DNA of 38,134 bases from a virus: positions 1 to 38,134 of the IMG/VR virus record IMGVR_UViG_3300028920_000153; one strand, 5' to 3'. The notes under the pieces are model-generated. The model saw nothing but the letters and a program-made list of their open reading frames with translations, was not told the DNA's origin and did no database searches. Below, piece by piece: positions 13,683-21,932 of the stretch. The stretch's first letter is position 1. Every line of letters begins with the position of its first letter. Both the position numbers and the translations under genes were made by a program.

Positions 13683-14411
13683 ATGAAAAAGATGTTTAAA
13701 TACGGTGCGCCATGTTCGGAGATAAAAGATGTAAACCTGAAGGACAGGATTATCCAGGCTTATTATTTCAACTCACAGTCAATAGACAGTGATGGTGATA
13801 TCATCCGTCCGGGTGCCTATACAAAGAGTATTAGTGAGCGAGGCCCTAATAGTGTCAAGCCACGCATCAAGCACCTGTTCAATCACTGGGAGGGTGCAGG
13901 TGTAGTACAGGAGCTGGCAGAAGATGAGAAAGGAGGCTTTTTCACTTCCAAGCTGGGAAGGCATACCGTTGGCAGGGATACACTACTGATGTATGAAGAC
14001 GGGCTGATAACTGAACACTCGCACGGATTCGATATTGTCAGTTCAAATAATATCAAGGTAGATGGTGCCGATGTGCGTGAGATAACAGAGGGCATACTAT
14101 GGGAGGTTACCTCATTGGATAAATGGGGAGCTAATATGAACACTCCTGTTATTAAATCTATCGAGGAACAGCAATACTGGATCAAGCAGCTGGATAAATT
14201 AAGTAAGGCTTTCTCATCAGGCAATTATTCCGATGAGGCTTTTGAGCTGCTTGAGATACAACTGAAACAGATACAACAATTATTAAGCAAATATGATCCT
14301 GAAGCTAAGGAGCCGGAGCAACTACCCACCCCGAAAGGGGCCGGGAGCCAACCCACTTTAAAAACTAAACAGGAGATGAGAAAAAGAATATCACAATTAA
14401 AAATTTATTAA
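13683..14411 (+). CDS. Prohead serine protease (HK97 gp4 / S78 family)
   Basis: 242 residues. The domain begins AYYFNSQSIDSDGDIIRPGAY, a hallmark of Caudovirales prohead proteases. The catalytic His is in RIKHLFNHW (His64 or His68) and the Ser in LITEHSHGF (Ser113), followed by LWEVTSLDKWGANMNTPVI. Residues after about 160 are a helical, Pro/Gln-rich tail that may act as internal scaffold. It removes the capsid delta domain during maturation. It stands directly before the major capsid gene, as usual. Confidence 0.95.
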   Translation: MKKMFKYGAPCSEIKDVNLKDRIIQAYYFNSQSIDSDGDIIRPGAYTKSISERGPNSVKPRIKHLFNHWEGAGVVQELAEDEKGGFFTSKLGRHTVGRDTLLMYEDGLITEHSHGFDIVSSNNIKVDGADVREITEGILWEVTSLDKWGANMNTPVIKSIEEQQYWIKQLDKLSKAFSSGNYSDEAFELLEIQLKQIQQLLSKYDPEAKEPEQLPTPKGAGSQPTLKTKQEMRKRISQLKIY

Positions 14412-14413
14412 TC

Positions 14414-15832
14414 ATGAAAATTAAAGTTGGAGACAAGGAATATGAATTTAAACATATCAACATTCCTGAAGACCACGGGTTCGATGAAGAGCATCTCAAG
14501 TTCTTAAAGACTTTGGATGAGGCACTCGTCAAATCACGTGAGAACATCAGCAAAAAAGAGGATATTGACAAGGTCAAGGCTGATCTTGAGGCATCCCTTA
14601 AAGAGCTGAAGAGTGAGTTTAACTACGAGAAGATGCAGGAGCAGATCAACGCTATCTTCATCAAGCTGCATGAGTTCTCTCTTAATCCTGTTGGGATGAG
14701 TAAAGAAGAGAAGGCAAAGAAAGAACGTGAGCTTAATGCTCAGTGGGTACGTGCCTTAGTGAAAAAAGATGTTAAAGGGATGGAGAGTGTCGAGAAAGAA
14801 CTCAAGACACTTGAGCCTGTCATGCACTTAGGTCCTGCTACCGGACAATCGGCAGGTGACCTGGGTGAAGACTATACACAGGGTGGTTATCTTGTCCCTG
14901 ACCTGTTACTTGCTGAAGTAAACCGCTTCGTGACTGATGGCGGTGTGGCACGCAGGGAGTTCCGTTATCTGCCTTTCGCAGGTGCCGGTAACAGCAGGTA
15001 TATACCTACGTTGCTTACTAACGTAGTTGTTGACTGGGTTGATGAAGGTGAGAAAAAACCAAAGACAAAGCCTTATATCAGCCGGGTACAACAGACTTTG
15101 AAGAAACTGGCTGCTATGGTCATCTTCACTGAAGAGATTATAGAAGATACTGTTATTGATCTTACCTCGTTCGCTGCACAACTTATTGGCGAGGCTATCG
15201 CCGCAGAAGAAGATAATCAATTCTTCGCAGGAACAGGCGCACCGTGGACGGGTATCATCAATACAGCTGGTACAGTTGGACTGGCACTGGCTGCTGGTGT
15301 AGGACCTCTTAATATGCGTCCTGAATCACTGCTTGCCATGACAGTGGCTATACCTACGGGTGCAGTGCCGGGAGCTAAGTTTTACATGAACCGTCAGGTA
15401 TGGGCTGCTATCTCTGCTCGCAGAGCTGATGCAGTAGCTGAAGGTGATGCACGTGGTAATTATATTGTTCAGACACCGGGGCAGGGTTCACCAGGCAGTA
15501 TATGGGGATTCCCTGTTGTACTGACTGAAGCCATGCCTTCACTGGCTGACCTCTATGGCATTACTGACATGAGCGACATCGATCCTGACCTTACCTGTGA
15601 TGCTGATGAGCCGTTTATCATATTTGGTAATCTCTCCAAGTGTGTGGCTTATGGCGACAAGCAGGGATTGCGTATCAAGCTGCTCGACCAGGCAAGTGTA
15701 TATGATGATAATGATACACTGGTCAATCTTGCAGAGCAGGATATGATTGCTCTGAGGATACACAAGCGTGTAGGATATGTATGTATCCTTCCTGCTGGTA
15801 TCTGTGTCCTTTCAACCGGACCTACTTCTTAA
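14414..15832 (+). CDS. Major capsid protein, HK97 fold with N-terminal delta domain
   Basis: 472 residues. Residues 20-110 are a charged coiled coil (FLKTLDEALVKSRENISKKE... LEASLKELKSEF) acting as the fused scaffold or delta domain; processing probably falls near residues 110-140. The HK97 fold follows with GYLVPDLLLAEVNRFVTDGGVARREFRYLP, VQQTLKKLAAMVIFTEEIIEDT (E-loop/spine helix region), LIGEAIAAEEDNQFFAGTGAPWTGIINTAG, then WGFPVVLTEAMP and the C-terminal A-domain strands. It assembles the icosahedral head. A strong stem-loop lies right after the stop, suggesting that this gene's transcript is enriched over downstream genes. Confidence 0.96.
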   Translation: MKIKVGDKEYEFKHINIPEDHGFDEEHLKFLKTLDEALVKSRENISKKEDIDKVKADLEASLKELKSEFNYEKMQEQINAIFIKLHEFSLNPVGMSKEEKAKKERELNAQWVRALVKKDVKGMESVEKELKTLEPVMHLGPATGQSAGDLGEDYTQGGYLVPDLLLAEVNRFVTDGGVARREFRYLPFAGAGNSRYIPTLLTNVVVDWVDEGEKKPKTKPYISRVQQTLKKLAAMVIFTEEIIEDTVIDLTSFAAQLIGEAIAAEEDNQFFAGTGAPWTGIINTAGTVGLALAAGVGPLNMRPESLLAMTVAIPTGAVPGAKFYMNRQVWAAISARRADAVAEGDARGNYIVQTPGQGSPGSIWGFPVVLTEAMPSLADLYGITDMSDIDPDLTCDADEPFIIFGNLSKCVAYGDKQGLRIKLLDQASVYDDNDTLVNLAEQDMIALRIHKRVGYVCILPAGICVLSTGPTS

Positions 15833-15839
15833 TTTAACC

Positions 15840-15869
15840 GGGGAGGGTAACTCCCTCCCCTTATTTTAA
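15840..15869 (+). terminator. Stem-loop terminator or attenuator after the major capsid gene
   Basis: Perfect 8-bp stem GGGGAGGG / CCCTCCCC with a 5-base loop (TAACT), then TTATTTTAAT. The T-run is interrupted, so termination is probably partial, allowing read-through to the tail genes while keeping capsid mRNA abundant or stabilised at its 3' end. Confidence 0.75.
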
Positions 15870-15873
15870 TATC

Positions 15874-16215
15874 ATGAAAAAGAGAATAAAATTTCTAAAG
15901 CCGGTACAGAGTTATGACGTAGGATCAACGCATCGCATATCCTCACATTTTGCAGATAAGTTGATAGCAAGGGGTCAGGCTGTTGAGGTTAAGGATATAG
16001 TCGCAAAAGAGGAAAAGCATACCTATGAGACTAAAGAGGAGAAATTTACTCCATTTTATCCTACTAAAGAGAAGAAAGATTTTTCTATTACGGCAGTGAG
16101 TAAGATTGATTTTACAAGCCTCACGGATGAGGAATTATTGGATATTATTAAAAACGATCAGCGTAAGACAGCCATCAGGCTGGCACAGGAAGAGATAAGA
16201 AAACGTGGAAATTAA
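15874..16215 (+). CDS. Small structural-region protein, function unknown
   Basis: 113 residues. The N-terminus KKRIKFLKPVQSYDVGSTHRISSHFADKLIARGQAVEVKD forms a small beta domain resembling short proteins found after capsid genes. The middle is Lys/Glu/Thr-rich and probably unstructured; the C-terminus is a helix (LTDEELLDIIKNDQRKTAIRLAQEEIRKRGN) like a SAP-type or rho-N-type mini-domain, though I do not claim that family. It is the first gene after the stem-loop and overlaps the sugar cassette by 11 bases. Confidence 0.75.
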   Translation: MKKRIKFLKPVQSYDVGSTHRISSHFADKLIARGQAVEVKDIVAKEEKHTYETKEEKFTPFYPTKEKKDFSITAVSKIDFTSLTDEELLDIIKNDQRKTAIRLAQEEIRKRGN

Positions 16216-16972
16216 ACAGGTATATTTTAGTAGTGCAATAAGATTTTTTCAGCAGGGATTCTGCGATTACTGGTCTGTTGAACCTTATCATGATAAGGAG
16301 GAGCCTGCTATATTCTTTGGTATGTATAATGACAGGGATGTTGAAGCTATCAATAGTCATAACGGATTTAAGGTATTATGTCATACAGGAAGGGCTATGC
16401 CTGCTATTAAAAAGGTAATAGCAAAAGATGTGATACTGAAGTTAAGCCCTATGAATATTGAAGAATACAGGGTTGATCCCAATGAGTACAATAAATGTAT
16501 CAACGTAGCTTTCAAGACTAAAAAAGCCATGTTCCCTATTAAAGATTTCTCAATGTTTAAGCCTAATGAGCTTGGAGAAAACATATACTGCTATCTCGGT
16601 AGTGAGGGACGTAAAAAGATACTCGGATATGGTATGGTTAAGAAACTTGAAAGGCATACCAAGCATAAGATCATGATAGGTTTTCTTGGTGGCACTATTG
16701 AAGATACTAAGGTTAATTATTACGATAAGTGCTTTATCAATTTTAAGCCTTCAATAACCGCAGGCATAACTTCGGCTATCGAGCTTGGATATATGGGACG
16801 ATATACAATAAGCAATCTTAATGCTCCCTTTTGCAAGGGGTATAAGAATTTTGAGGCTATCATGGAACATATTGAAAGGGAGAGTAAGAAGATAGGCACC
16901 ATACAAAACTCTCTTGTCGATGGTTATTTTAATACGGGATCTGAATGGAAAAAAGTTGATTTCTGGCAATGA
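16205..16972 (+). CDS. GT-B-like glycosyltransferase (first gene of sugar cassette)
   Basis: 255 residues with a GTG start inside the preceding gene. The N-terminal half has Rossmann-like elements (EEPAIFFGMYNDRDVEAINSHNGFKVLCHTGRA), of the kind that begin several GT-B enzymes of surface-polysaccharide loci. The C-terminal half reads NIYCYLGSEGRKKILGYGMVKKL, IMIGFLGG and INFKPSITAGITSAIELGYMGRYTI, resembling the nucleotide-sugar-binding half of GT-B folds (glycine-rich turn, then Glu in AIELG). The best reading is a compact glycosyltransferase using a nucleotide sugar made or altered by neighbouring enzymes; donor and acceptor are unknown. It overlaps the epimerase gene by four bases. Confidence 0.68.
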   Translation: MEIKQVYFSSAIRFFQQGFCDYWSVEPYHDKEEPAIFFGMYNDRDVEAINSHNGFKVLCHTGRAMPAIKKVIAKDVILKLSPMNIEEYRVDPNEYNKCINVAFKTKKAMFPIKDFSMFKPNELGENIYCYLGSEGRKKILGYGMVKKLERHTKHKIMIGFLGGTIEDTKVNYYDKCFINFKPSITAGITSAIELGYMGRYTISNLNAPFCKGYKNFEAIMEHIERESKKIGTIQNSLVDGYFNTGSEWKKVDFWQ

Positions 16973-17931
16973 AAAAGGTCATCATCTTTGGAGCAACAGG
17001 GGGAATAGGTTCTTATACCGTTCTTGAACTTCTTAACGATTATGAGATAGTCGCAGTAGGGAGAAGGGACGATAATGGCTTCTTCAAAGAGCTTGGTGTT
17101 GAATATATACGTTGCGACATAACCCGTGATGATGATTATCTGAAGCTACCGGGTGATAAGTATGCTGTCATCAACCTGGCAGCTATGATGCCTGCACGCA
17201 TGAAAGGTTATGATCCGCAGCAATATGTTGATACACTATTAAACCTGAACATCTTTAATTATGTAGCCGGCTCAGAAAAGTATATCGGTTTTCAGAGTTT
17301 CTCCGATGTGTTTTACCTGTGGGGTAGGATACCTATACCGGCAGATGCAGAAAGCAGGTTCCCTCTGAATAACGATCATTCTGTTTATTCAATATGCAAG
17401 ACGGCAGCTATGAATATAGCCTCACATTATGCTGAGAAATGTTATTTTAAAAATTTCACCATCCGTCTGCCTAATGTATATATATATCATCCCAACCCTT
17501 ATTATTATCTCAATGGCAGGTTATTCTGGCAGAACTACCGTCTGATGATCGATAATGCCTGTCACGGAGAGAATATTGAGATATGGGGTGATCCTACAAT
17601 AGAACGTGATATTCTTTATGTGAAAGATGTTACAAGAGTAATAAAGCTATGCCTTGAATCAGATAAACCGGGTATATACAATGCAGGTACAGGAATAGGT
17701 ACTTCTTTGGAGAACCAGGTTAAAGGTATAGTAGAAATCTTTGGAGGCAGCTATTCATATAATTACGATAAGGATGATTATCCGACAGCAGGGTATATCA
17801 TGGACATCATTAAGACAAGATTGAATCTAGGTTATGTTCCAAGATATGATTATATCTCTTATCTGAAGGATTTTAAAGAAGAGATGAAGATTAATAGGTT
17901 TGAAAAGCTATGGGGAAAACCATTGCCATAA
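16969..17931 (+). CDS. NAD-dependent nucleotide-sugar epimerase/dehydratase (extended SDR)
   Basis: 320 residues. The Rossmann motif GATGGIG is at 8-14, a CDIT acidic turn near 49-52, INLAAMMP at the NNAA-equivalent position, an FQSFSDV strand carrying the Ser, and the catalytic Tyr140/Lys144 in YSICK. A C-terminal substrate-binding part follows (WGDPTIERDILYVKDVTRVI, GIYNAGTGIG), characteristic of GalE/RmlD-like extended SDRs. It would epimerise, reduce or dehydrate a nucleotide sugar in the cytoplasm. ATGA-coupled upstream; it overlaps the WbqC-like gene by 22 bases. The exact sugar cannot be told from sequence. Confidence 0.92.
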   Translation: MKKVIIFGATGGIGSYTVLELLNDYEIVAVGRRDDNGFFKELGVEYIRCDITRDDDYLKLPGDKYAVINLAAMMPARMKGYDPQQYVDTLLNLNIFNYVAGSEKYIGFQSFSDVFYLWGRIPIPADAESRFPLNNDHSVYSICKTAAMNIASHYAEKCYFKNFTIRLPNVYIYHPNPYYYLNGRLFWQNYRLMIDNACHGENIEIWGDPTIERDILYVKDVTRVIKLCLESDKPGIYNAGTGIGTSLENQVKGIVEIFGGSYSYNYDKDDYPTAGYIMDIIKTRLNLGYVPRYDYISYLKDFKEEMKINRFEKLWGKPLP

Positions 17932-18578
17932 TGCAAAGCAATTATATCCCGTGGAGAGGATATTTTGACATGATAAACCGTGTGGATGAGTTTATTATAT
18001 ACGACTGTTGCCAGTATACCAAGAACGACTGGCGCAACCGTAATATCATCAAGACACCACGAGGCACTCAATGGCTCACCATACCTGTATATCATCATCT
18101 TAGCCAGAAGATAAATGAGACGGTGATATCTGATAAGCTATGGAATGTAAAGCACTGGATAACTATTGAGCAGTTTTATAGGAATGCCAGTTATTTTAAA
18201 AGATATAAGAATTTCTTTAATGTTATGTATGCTACTGCAACATATAATTTCTTGAGTGAGATAAACCTGCATTTCATTAAGGGTATATGTGGATTATTAA
18301 ACATAACAACACCTCTGATTGATTCATCAGAACTTCATATCACTGGTGATAAGACAGAGAAGATAGTTAATATATGCAGGCAGCGTGGAGCTAATAGATA
18401 TCTCTCCGGTCCTGCTGCAAAAGACTATATAGATATGAATCTCATGAAAGGCATTGAAGTTGAGTGGATGAGTTATGATTATGATGAGTATAAGCAACTT
18501 TATCCGCCTTTCGATCAGAAGGTAAGTATTATTGATTACATATTTAACTGTGGGGTATATGAAAGACAACCCGTATAA
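17910..18578 (+). CDS. WbqC-like protein
   Basis: 222 residues. The start MGKTIAIMQSNYIPWRGYFDMINRVDEFIIYD followed by CQYTKNDWRNRNIIKTPRGTQWLTIPV is the diagnostic beginning of the WbqC family, found in O-antigen, capsule and nonulosonic-acid gene clusters. Later features also fit: WITIEQFYRNASYF, LHFIKGICGLL, and YLSGPAAKDYIDMNLMKGIEVEWMSYDY. Biochemistry is poorly defined; it is thought to act on sugar or glycan-precursor modification. The genes on both sides are sugar enzymes, agreeing with that role. It overlaps both neighbours, about 20 bases on each side. Confidence 0.93.
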   Translation: MGKTIAIMQSNYIPWRGYFDMINRVDEFIIYDCCQYTKNDWRNRNIIKTPRGTQWLTIPVYHHLSQKINETVISDKLWNVKHWITIEQFYRNASYFKRYKNFFNVMYATATYNFLSEINLHFIKGICGLLNITTPLIDSSELHITGDKTEKIVNICRQRGANRYLSGPAAKDYIDMNLMKGIEVEWMSYDYDEYKQLYPPFDQKVSIIDYIFNCGVYERQPV

Positions 18579-19161
18579 GATAGTGAAAATGTTTGAGGAG
18601 GAGGTTGCCTCTTATGCCGGATCGCCGTATGCTGTATCTGTGGATAGCTGTACTAATGCCCTGTTCTTATGTTGCAGGTACCTTGAGGTTAAAGATGTGA
18701 CATTGCCTAAGAAGACATATCTCTCAGTGCCAATGTCAGTGATACACGCAGGCGGTACAGTATATTTTAAAGATATCCAGTGGTCAGGACTCTACCAGCT
18801 ATCACCATATCCGATATATGATTCAGCTAAAAGGTTTACTGCTGATATGTATATCCCCGGTTCTTTCATGTGCCTTAGTTTTCATATTAAGAAACATCTG
18901 AAGATAGGCAAAGGTGGTATGATACTGACTGATAACTTCCCTGCTGTTGAATGGCTCCGTTGTGCTAGGTATGAGGGACGGCATGAGGTTAGTTATAAAC
19001 GTGATGACATACAGATGCTGGGATGGAATATGTATATGACACCGGAACAGGCGGCAAGGGGACTGGCATTGATGCAGAATATAGATAGATATAATCCCGA
19101 TCAGGATGAGGGTGACGGGGAAGGATATAGGGACTTAACAGAATTTACAATATTCAAATGA
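18559..19161 (+). CDS. Short DegT/DnrJ/EryC1-type sugar aminotransferase
   Basis: 200 residues from the ATG at 18559 (an in-frame ATG at 18532 would lie further inside the wbqC-like gene). It keeps the PLP-fold core: FEEEVASYAGSPYAVSVDSCTNALFLCCRYL at the N-terminus, IYDSAKRF with the Asp that contacts the PLP nitrogen, and SFHIKKHLKIGKGGMILTDN with the PLP-binding Lys112. A WLRCARYEGR region follows. Family members are usually 360-400 residues; here the C-terminal domain is missing, though no frameshift remnant is seen. Short forms of this kind pair with WbqC-like proteins. It may make an amino sugar or act as a PLP-fold partner with reduced activity. Confidence 0.85.
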   Translation: MKDNPYKIVKMFEEEVASYAGSPYAVSVDSCTNALFLCCRYLEVKDVTLPKKTYLSVPMSVIHAGGTVYFKDIQWSGLYQLSPYPIYDSAKRFTADMYIPGSFMCLSFHIKKHLKIGKGGMILTDNFPAVEWLRCARYEGRHEVSYKRDDIQMLGWNMYMTPEQAARGLALMQNIDRYNPDQDEGDGEGYRDLTEFTIFK

Positions 19162-19165
19162 AGAC

Positions 19166-19261
19166 ATGGCAGATATAGATGGTAAGATGACAGTTATTAA
19201 TATAAATATGAGCAGGGTGTATCATCAATACCGTGCCACAAGACAAAGAAAGAGATTATGA
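19166..19261 (+). CDS. Candidate 31-residue ORF before the glycosyltransferase
   Basis: ATG four bases after the previous stop, encoding MADIDGKMTVININMSRVYH and a strongly basic end (RATRQRKRL); its stop overlaps the next ATG. The gap-free packing fits the operon's style and supports translation, at least as a coupling peptide for the large gene downstream. No family is recognised, and 31 codons can be open by chance. Confidence 0.4.
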   Translation: MADIDGKMTVININMSRVYHQYRATRQRKRL

Positions 19262-21492
19262 AACATATCTTAATTACACGGCTCTGGTTTGATTCCATCA
19301 CATTGATGGATAAATATATTGATGTTGCACTAAAGACATTTATACCTGCTTTAAGATCGCAGACCTGCAAGGATTTTGAGTTTGGCATATTATGTAAGGC
19401 AGATCATGTTGATTATATCAAGAAACGTATAGGTATGGATTTTACCCCTTTCACGGGTGGCATAGAGCAGTTCCGGGAAGAGGCTAATAAAGGACAATAT
19501 ACTTTACAGAGCCGTGTTGATATTGATGACTGGATAGCACCAGGTTATATAGCAGAGATACAGAAGATATATAAGGCTAACATAGACAAGTATGATTCAT
19601 TTGTGATATTTGCACAACCCGTCAAGATGCTATGGCCTTCAAAAACACTGGAACAGGTGGCTCCTTATCATGAGAGACGGATAAGTATGTTTGCCACACT
19701 ATGCCAGAAGAATCCTAAATATCCTATCTATAAAGGCTCTCACGGGGCGTTGTGGAAATATGCCGATAAGGTATTTAAGCTGCCTGATGGTATGGCTCGC
19801 TGGGTACAGCATAAAAATAGTGTTACCAATGCAAGGCTTAAACGTAAGGGAATAACAAAAGTAGGCAATATGCAATTATATGACGAAGATCATAATTGGA
19901 TCAGTGAGCGTAATACCGATCCGGTTATTAACATCCTGACACGCACTTTTAAACGTCCTAACAGCTTTAAAGTTTGCAGGGATAGTATTCTTTCACAGAC
20001 ATACATAAAAGGAGAGGGCAAGTTCAATGACCGGTCAATGAAGATCAACCATATAGTAGGATCAGAGGTTGAATGTCCGTATTATCCCGATGCTATCAGG
20101 CTGACAAAGAAAGAGGGTAAGTTCCTACCGTGGAACCTGCATCTTAATGACCTGGGTAAATATGTCAAGACAGGCTGGGTCATGTATCTTGATGATGATG
20201 ATAAGTTTATGAGTCCTACTTCCTTGCAGGAGATAGTCGATGAGATAGATAATGAGAACCAGCTTTTAATATGGAAGGTACAGATTAATACATGGACGGC
20301 TCCTAATGATAAGCATTTTGGCAAGGTCATCAAAAAAGGACAGGTATCGGGTATAGGCATACTATTTCATTCAAAGCATCTGCCCGTCCCGTGGAAAGCT
20401 ATGCCGGCAAGTGATTTTAATGTTATTGACTACCTGTCAAAGAAACTTGAAGTCAAATGGGTAAATAAGATTCTTACAGGGATACAGGGCAAGAGCAATA
20501 ATCATGGTCGTGTGCCTGCTATTGAAGTAAAGAATCCTAATCTTAAAAAGATAGAGATAATAGAAAATAAAGATATCAAAACAGGGCTGGTGAGCGTTGG
20601 CACCCCTACCTGGAATAACAGGGATATCTTCTGGCTGTCTATTGAGAGCCTATGCCGCCAGGAGACAGAAACACCGTGGGAATATATTGTTCATGAATGC
20701 CCGGGCGACCTGTCTATCGGTGAGGATTATCTTAACAGCTATAAAGACAGGCTCAAAGATGCAGGATGCCAGAGGATAGTATATATCAATAATGGTCGCA
20801 GGGTCAACCTGTCAACCAAATGGAAGCAGATAGCATCTAAGGCGCGTGGTGATATACTCATCCTGCATGATTCTGATGACTATACACATCCGGGGAGGGT
20901 GCAGTGTACTGTTGACCTGATAGGTGATAAGCCGTGGTATGATACACGTTTTGCATGGCATTTCTATATCAAGGATCGCAAGCTCATCCTGTATGATTAT
21001 CGCATTACACATAAACAGTGGAAGACAGGCTTTAATATAGCCCTTCGTACTGATATTGTAAGGTCAATGCCCGATCCTAAGATCAATAAAGGTATACATA
21101 AATGGATGAGCGGATATGTTAAAGATAAATACATAGATCAGGCTAAATATGCCTGTGTAGCTACTACCGGAGCTAATACAGTAAGCCTTAATCGTGTAAG
21201 ACATTTTAGTCATCCGCAGCCTCCTTTTGTTAAGACTGACAAGACAATCTTTGACATAGGGTTACCTATTGATATTATTGACAGATTATTGAAAAATAAA
21301 ACTGTCTCAGGTCTTGAGGTACACCGCAGGATGGAAAAGATAGAAGTTGAGTTTTTAAAGAGCTATGCCAGGTTGTATAAACAAGGTGAGCGTAAGAAGA
21401 TACCTTACCCTGCTTATCAGAGGTTATTACAGAAAGGTCATGTAAGAGCTGTCAATGAAGAGGTTTTAGAAGCAATAAATATAGAGCTATGA
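19258..21492 (+). CDS. Three-domain glycosyltransferase fusion
   Basis: 744 residues with three GT-A-like modules in one chain. Module 1 (about 1-215) begins KHILITRLWFDSITLMDKY and has SRVDIDDWI at 85-93, resembling the putative rhamnosyltransferase family (PF11316-like). Module 2 (about 222-420) begins PVINILTRTFKRPNSFKVC with YLDDDDKF at 310-317. Module 3 (about 442-640) begins GLVSVGTPTWNNRDIFWLS with LHDSDDY at 536-542, a family-2-type acidic motif. Each therefore has its own metal/nucleotide-sugar motif. The C-terminal ~100 residues are basic and helical. Such a fusion could build a short oligosaccharide processively on one acceptor. No membrane segment is present, so it acts in the cytoplasm. 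Its stop overlaps the head-tail connector gene, so it is co-translated with virion proteins. Confidence 0.88.
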   Translation: MKHILITRLWFDSITLMDKYIDVALKTFIPALRSQTCKDFEFGILCKADHVDYIKKRIGMDFTPFTGGIEQFREEANKGQYTLQSRVDIDDWIAPGYIAEIQKIYKANIDKYDSFVIFAQPVKMLWPSKTLEQVAPYHERRISMFATLCQKNPKYPIYKGSHGALWKYADKVFKLPDGMARWVQHKNSVTNARLKRKGITKVGNMQLYDEDHNWISERNTDPVINILTRTFKRPNSFKVCRDSILSQTYIKGEGKFNDRSMKINHIVGSEVECPYYPDAIRLTKKEGKFLPWNLHLNDLGKYVKTGWVMYLDDDDKFMSPTSLQEIVDEIDNENQLLIWKVQINTWTAPNDKHFGKVIKKGQVSGIGILFHSKHLPVPWKAMPASDFNVIDYLSKKLEVKWVNKILTGIQGKSNNHGRVPAIEVKNPNLKKIEIIENKDIKTGLVSVGTPTWNNRDIFWLSIESLCRQETETPWEYIVHECPGDLSIGEDYLNSYKDRLKDAGCQRIVYINNGRRVNLSTKWKQIASKARGDILILHDSDDYTHPGRVQCTVDLIGDKPWYDTRFAWHFYIKDRKLILYDYRITHKQWKTGFNIALRTDIVRSMPDPKINKGIHKWMSGYVKDKYIDQAKYACVATTGANTVSLNRVRHFSHPQPPFVKTDKTIFDIGLPIDIIDRLLKNKTVSGLEVHRRMEKIEVEFLKSYARLYKQGERKKIPYPAYQRLLQKGHVRAVNEEVLEAINIEL

Positions 21493-21932
21493 AAATAACA
21501 TTTACAACCGATATTACTGAGGAGCCTGTAACACTCGAAGAGGTTAAAAAGGCACTAAGGATAACAGGCACCGGTCATGATGATGACCTTGAGACTATGA
21601 TATCCGATGCACGTACATACATAGAGAAAGCACTCGATATGTCAGTATCGGAACGTGAGATAGAGGTAGTCTCTGATATAGAGCTGGAAGAATGGGAGCT
21701 GCCTTTCGGTCCTGTCTCTGACCTGGAGGATGAATACGCAGAGGATGATTATGGTAATTATGTATATACATATACTTACACAGGAGGCAATGAGGACTGC
21801 CCGGCAGATGTTAAGAGGCTCATCATCATGCTTATCAAGTTCTGGTTTGACATAGATGATCTGGCAGTGCCACTACCGGGAGAGATAAGAAGACTTATAC
21901 AGGCTAACACCCGTCAACCAATGGCATTATGA
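21489..21932 (+). CDS. Head-tail connector (gp6-like)
   Basis: 147 residues. The opening EEPVTLEEVKKALRITGTGHDDDLETMISDARTYIEKALDMSV is the typical four-helix start of the phage gp6-like/YqbG head-tail connectors, which form a ring below the portal. An acidic, Tyr-rich stretch (EDEYAEDDYGNYVYTYTYTGG) replaces the usual short strand region, and CPADVKRLIIMLIKFWFD is the conserved final helix. It resumes the morphogenesis order interrupted by the sugar cassette and is ATGA-coupled on both sides. Confidence 0.9.
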   Translation: MKITFTTDITEEPVTLEEVKKALRITGTGHDDDLETMISDARTYIEKALDMSVSEREIEVVSDIELEEWELPFGPVSDLEDEYAEDDYGNYVYTYTYTGGNEDCPADVKRLIIMLIKFWFDIDDLAVPLPGEIRRLIQANTRQPMAL

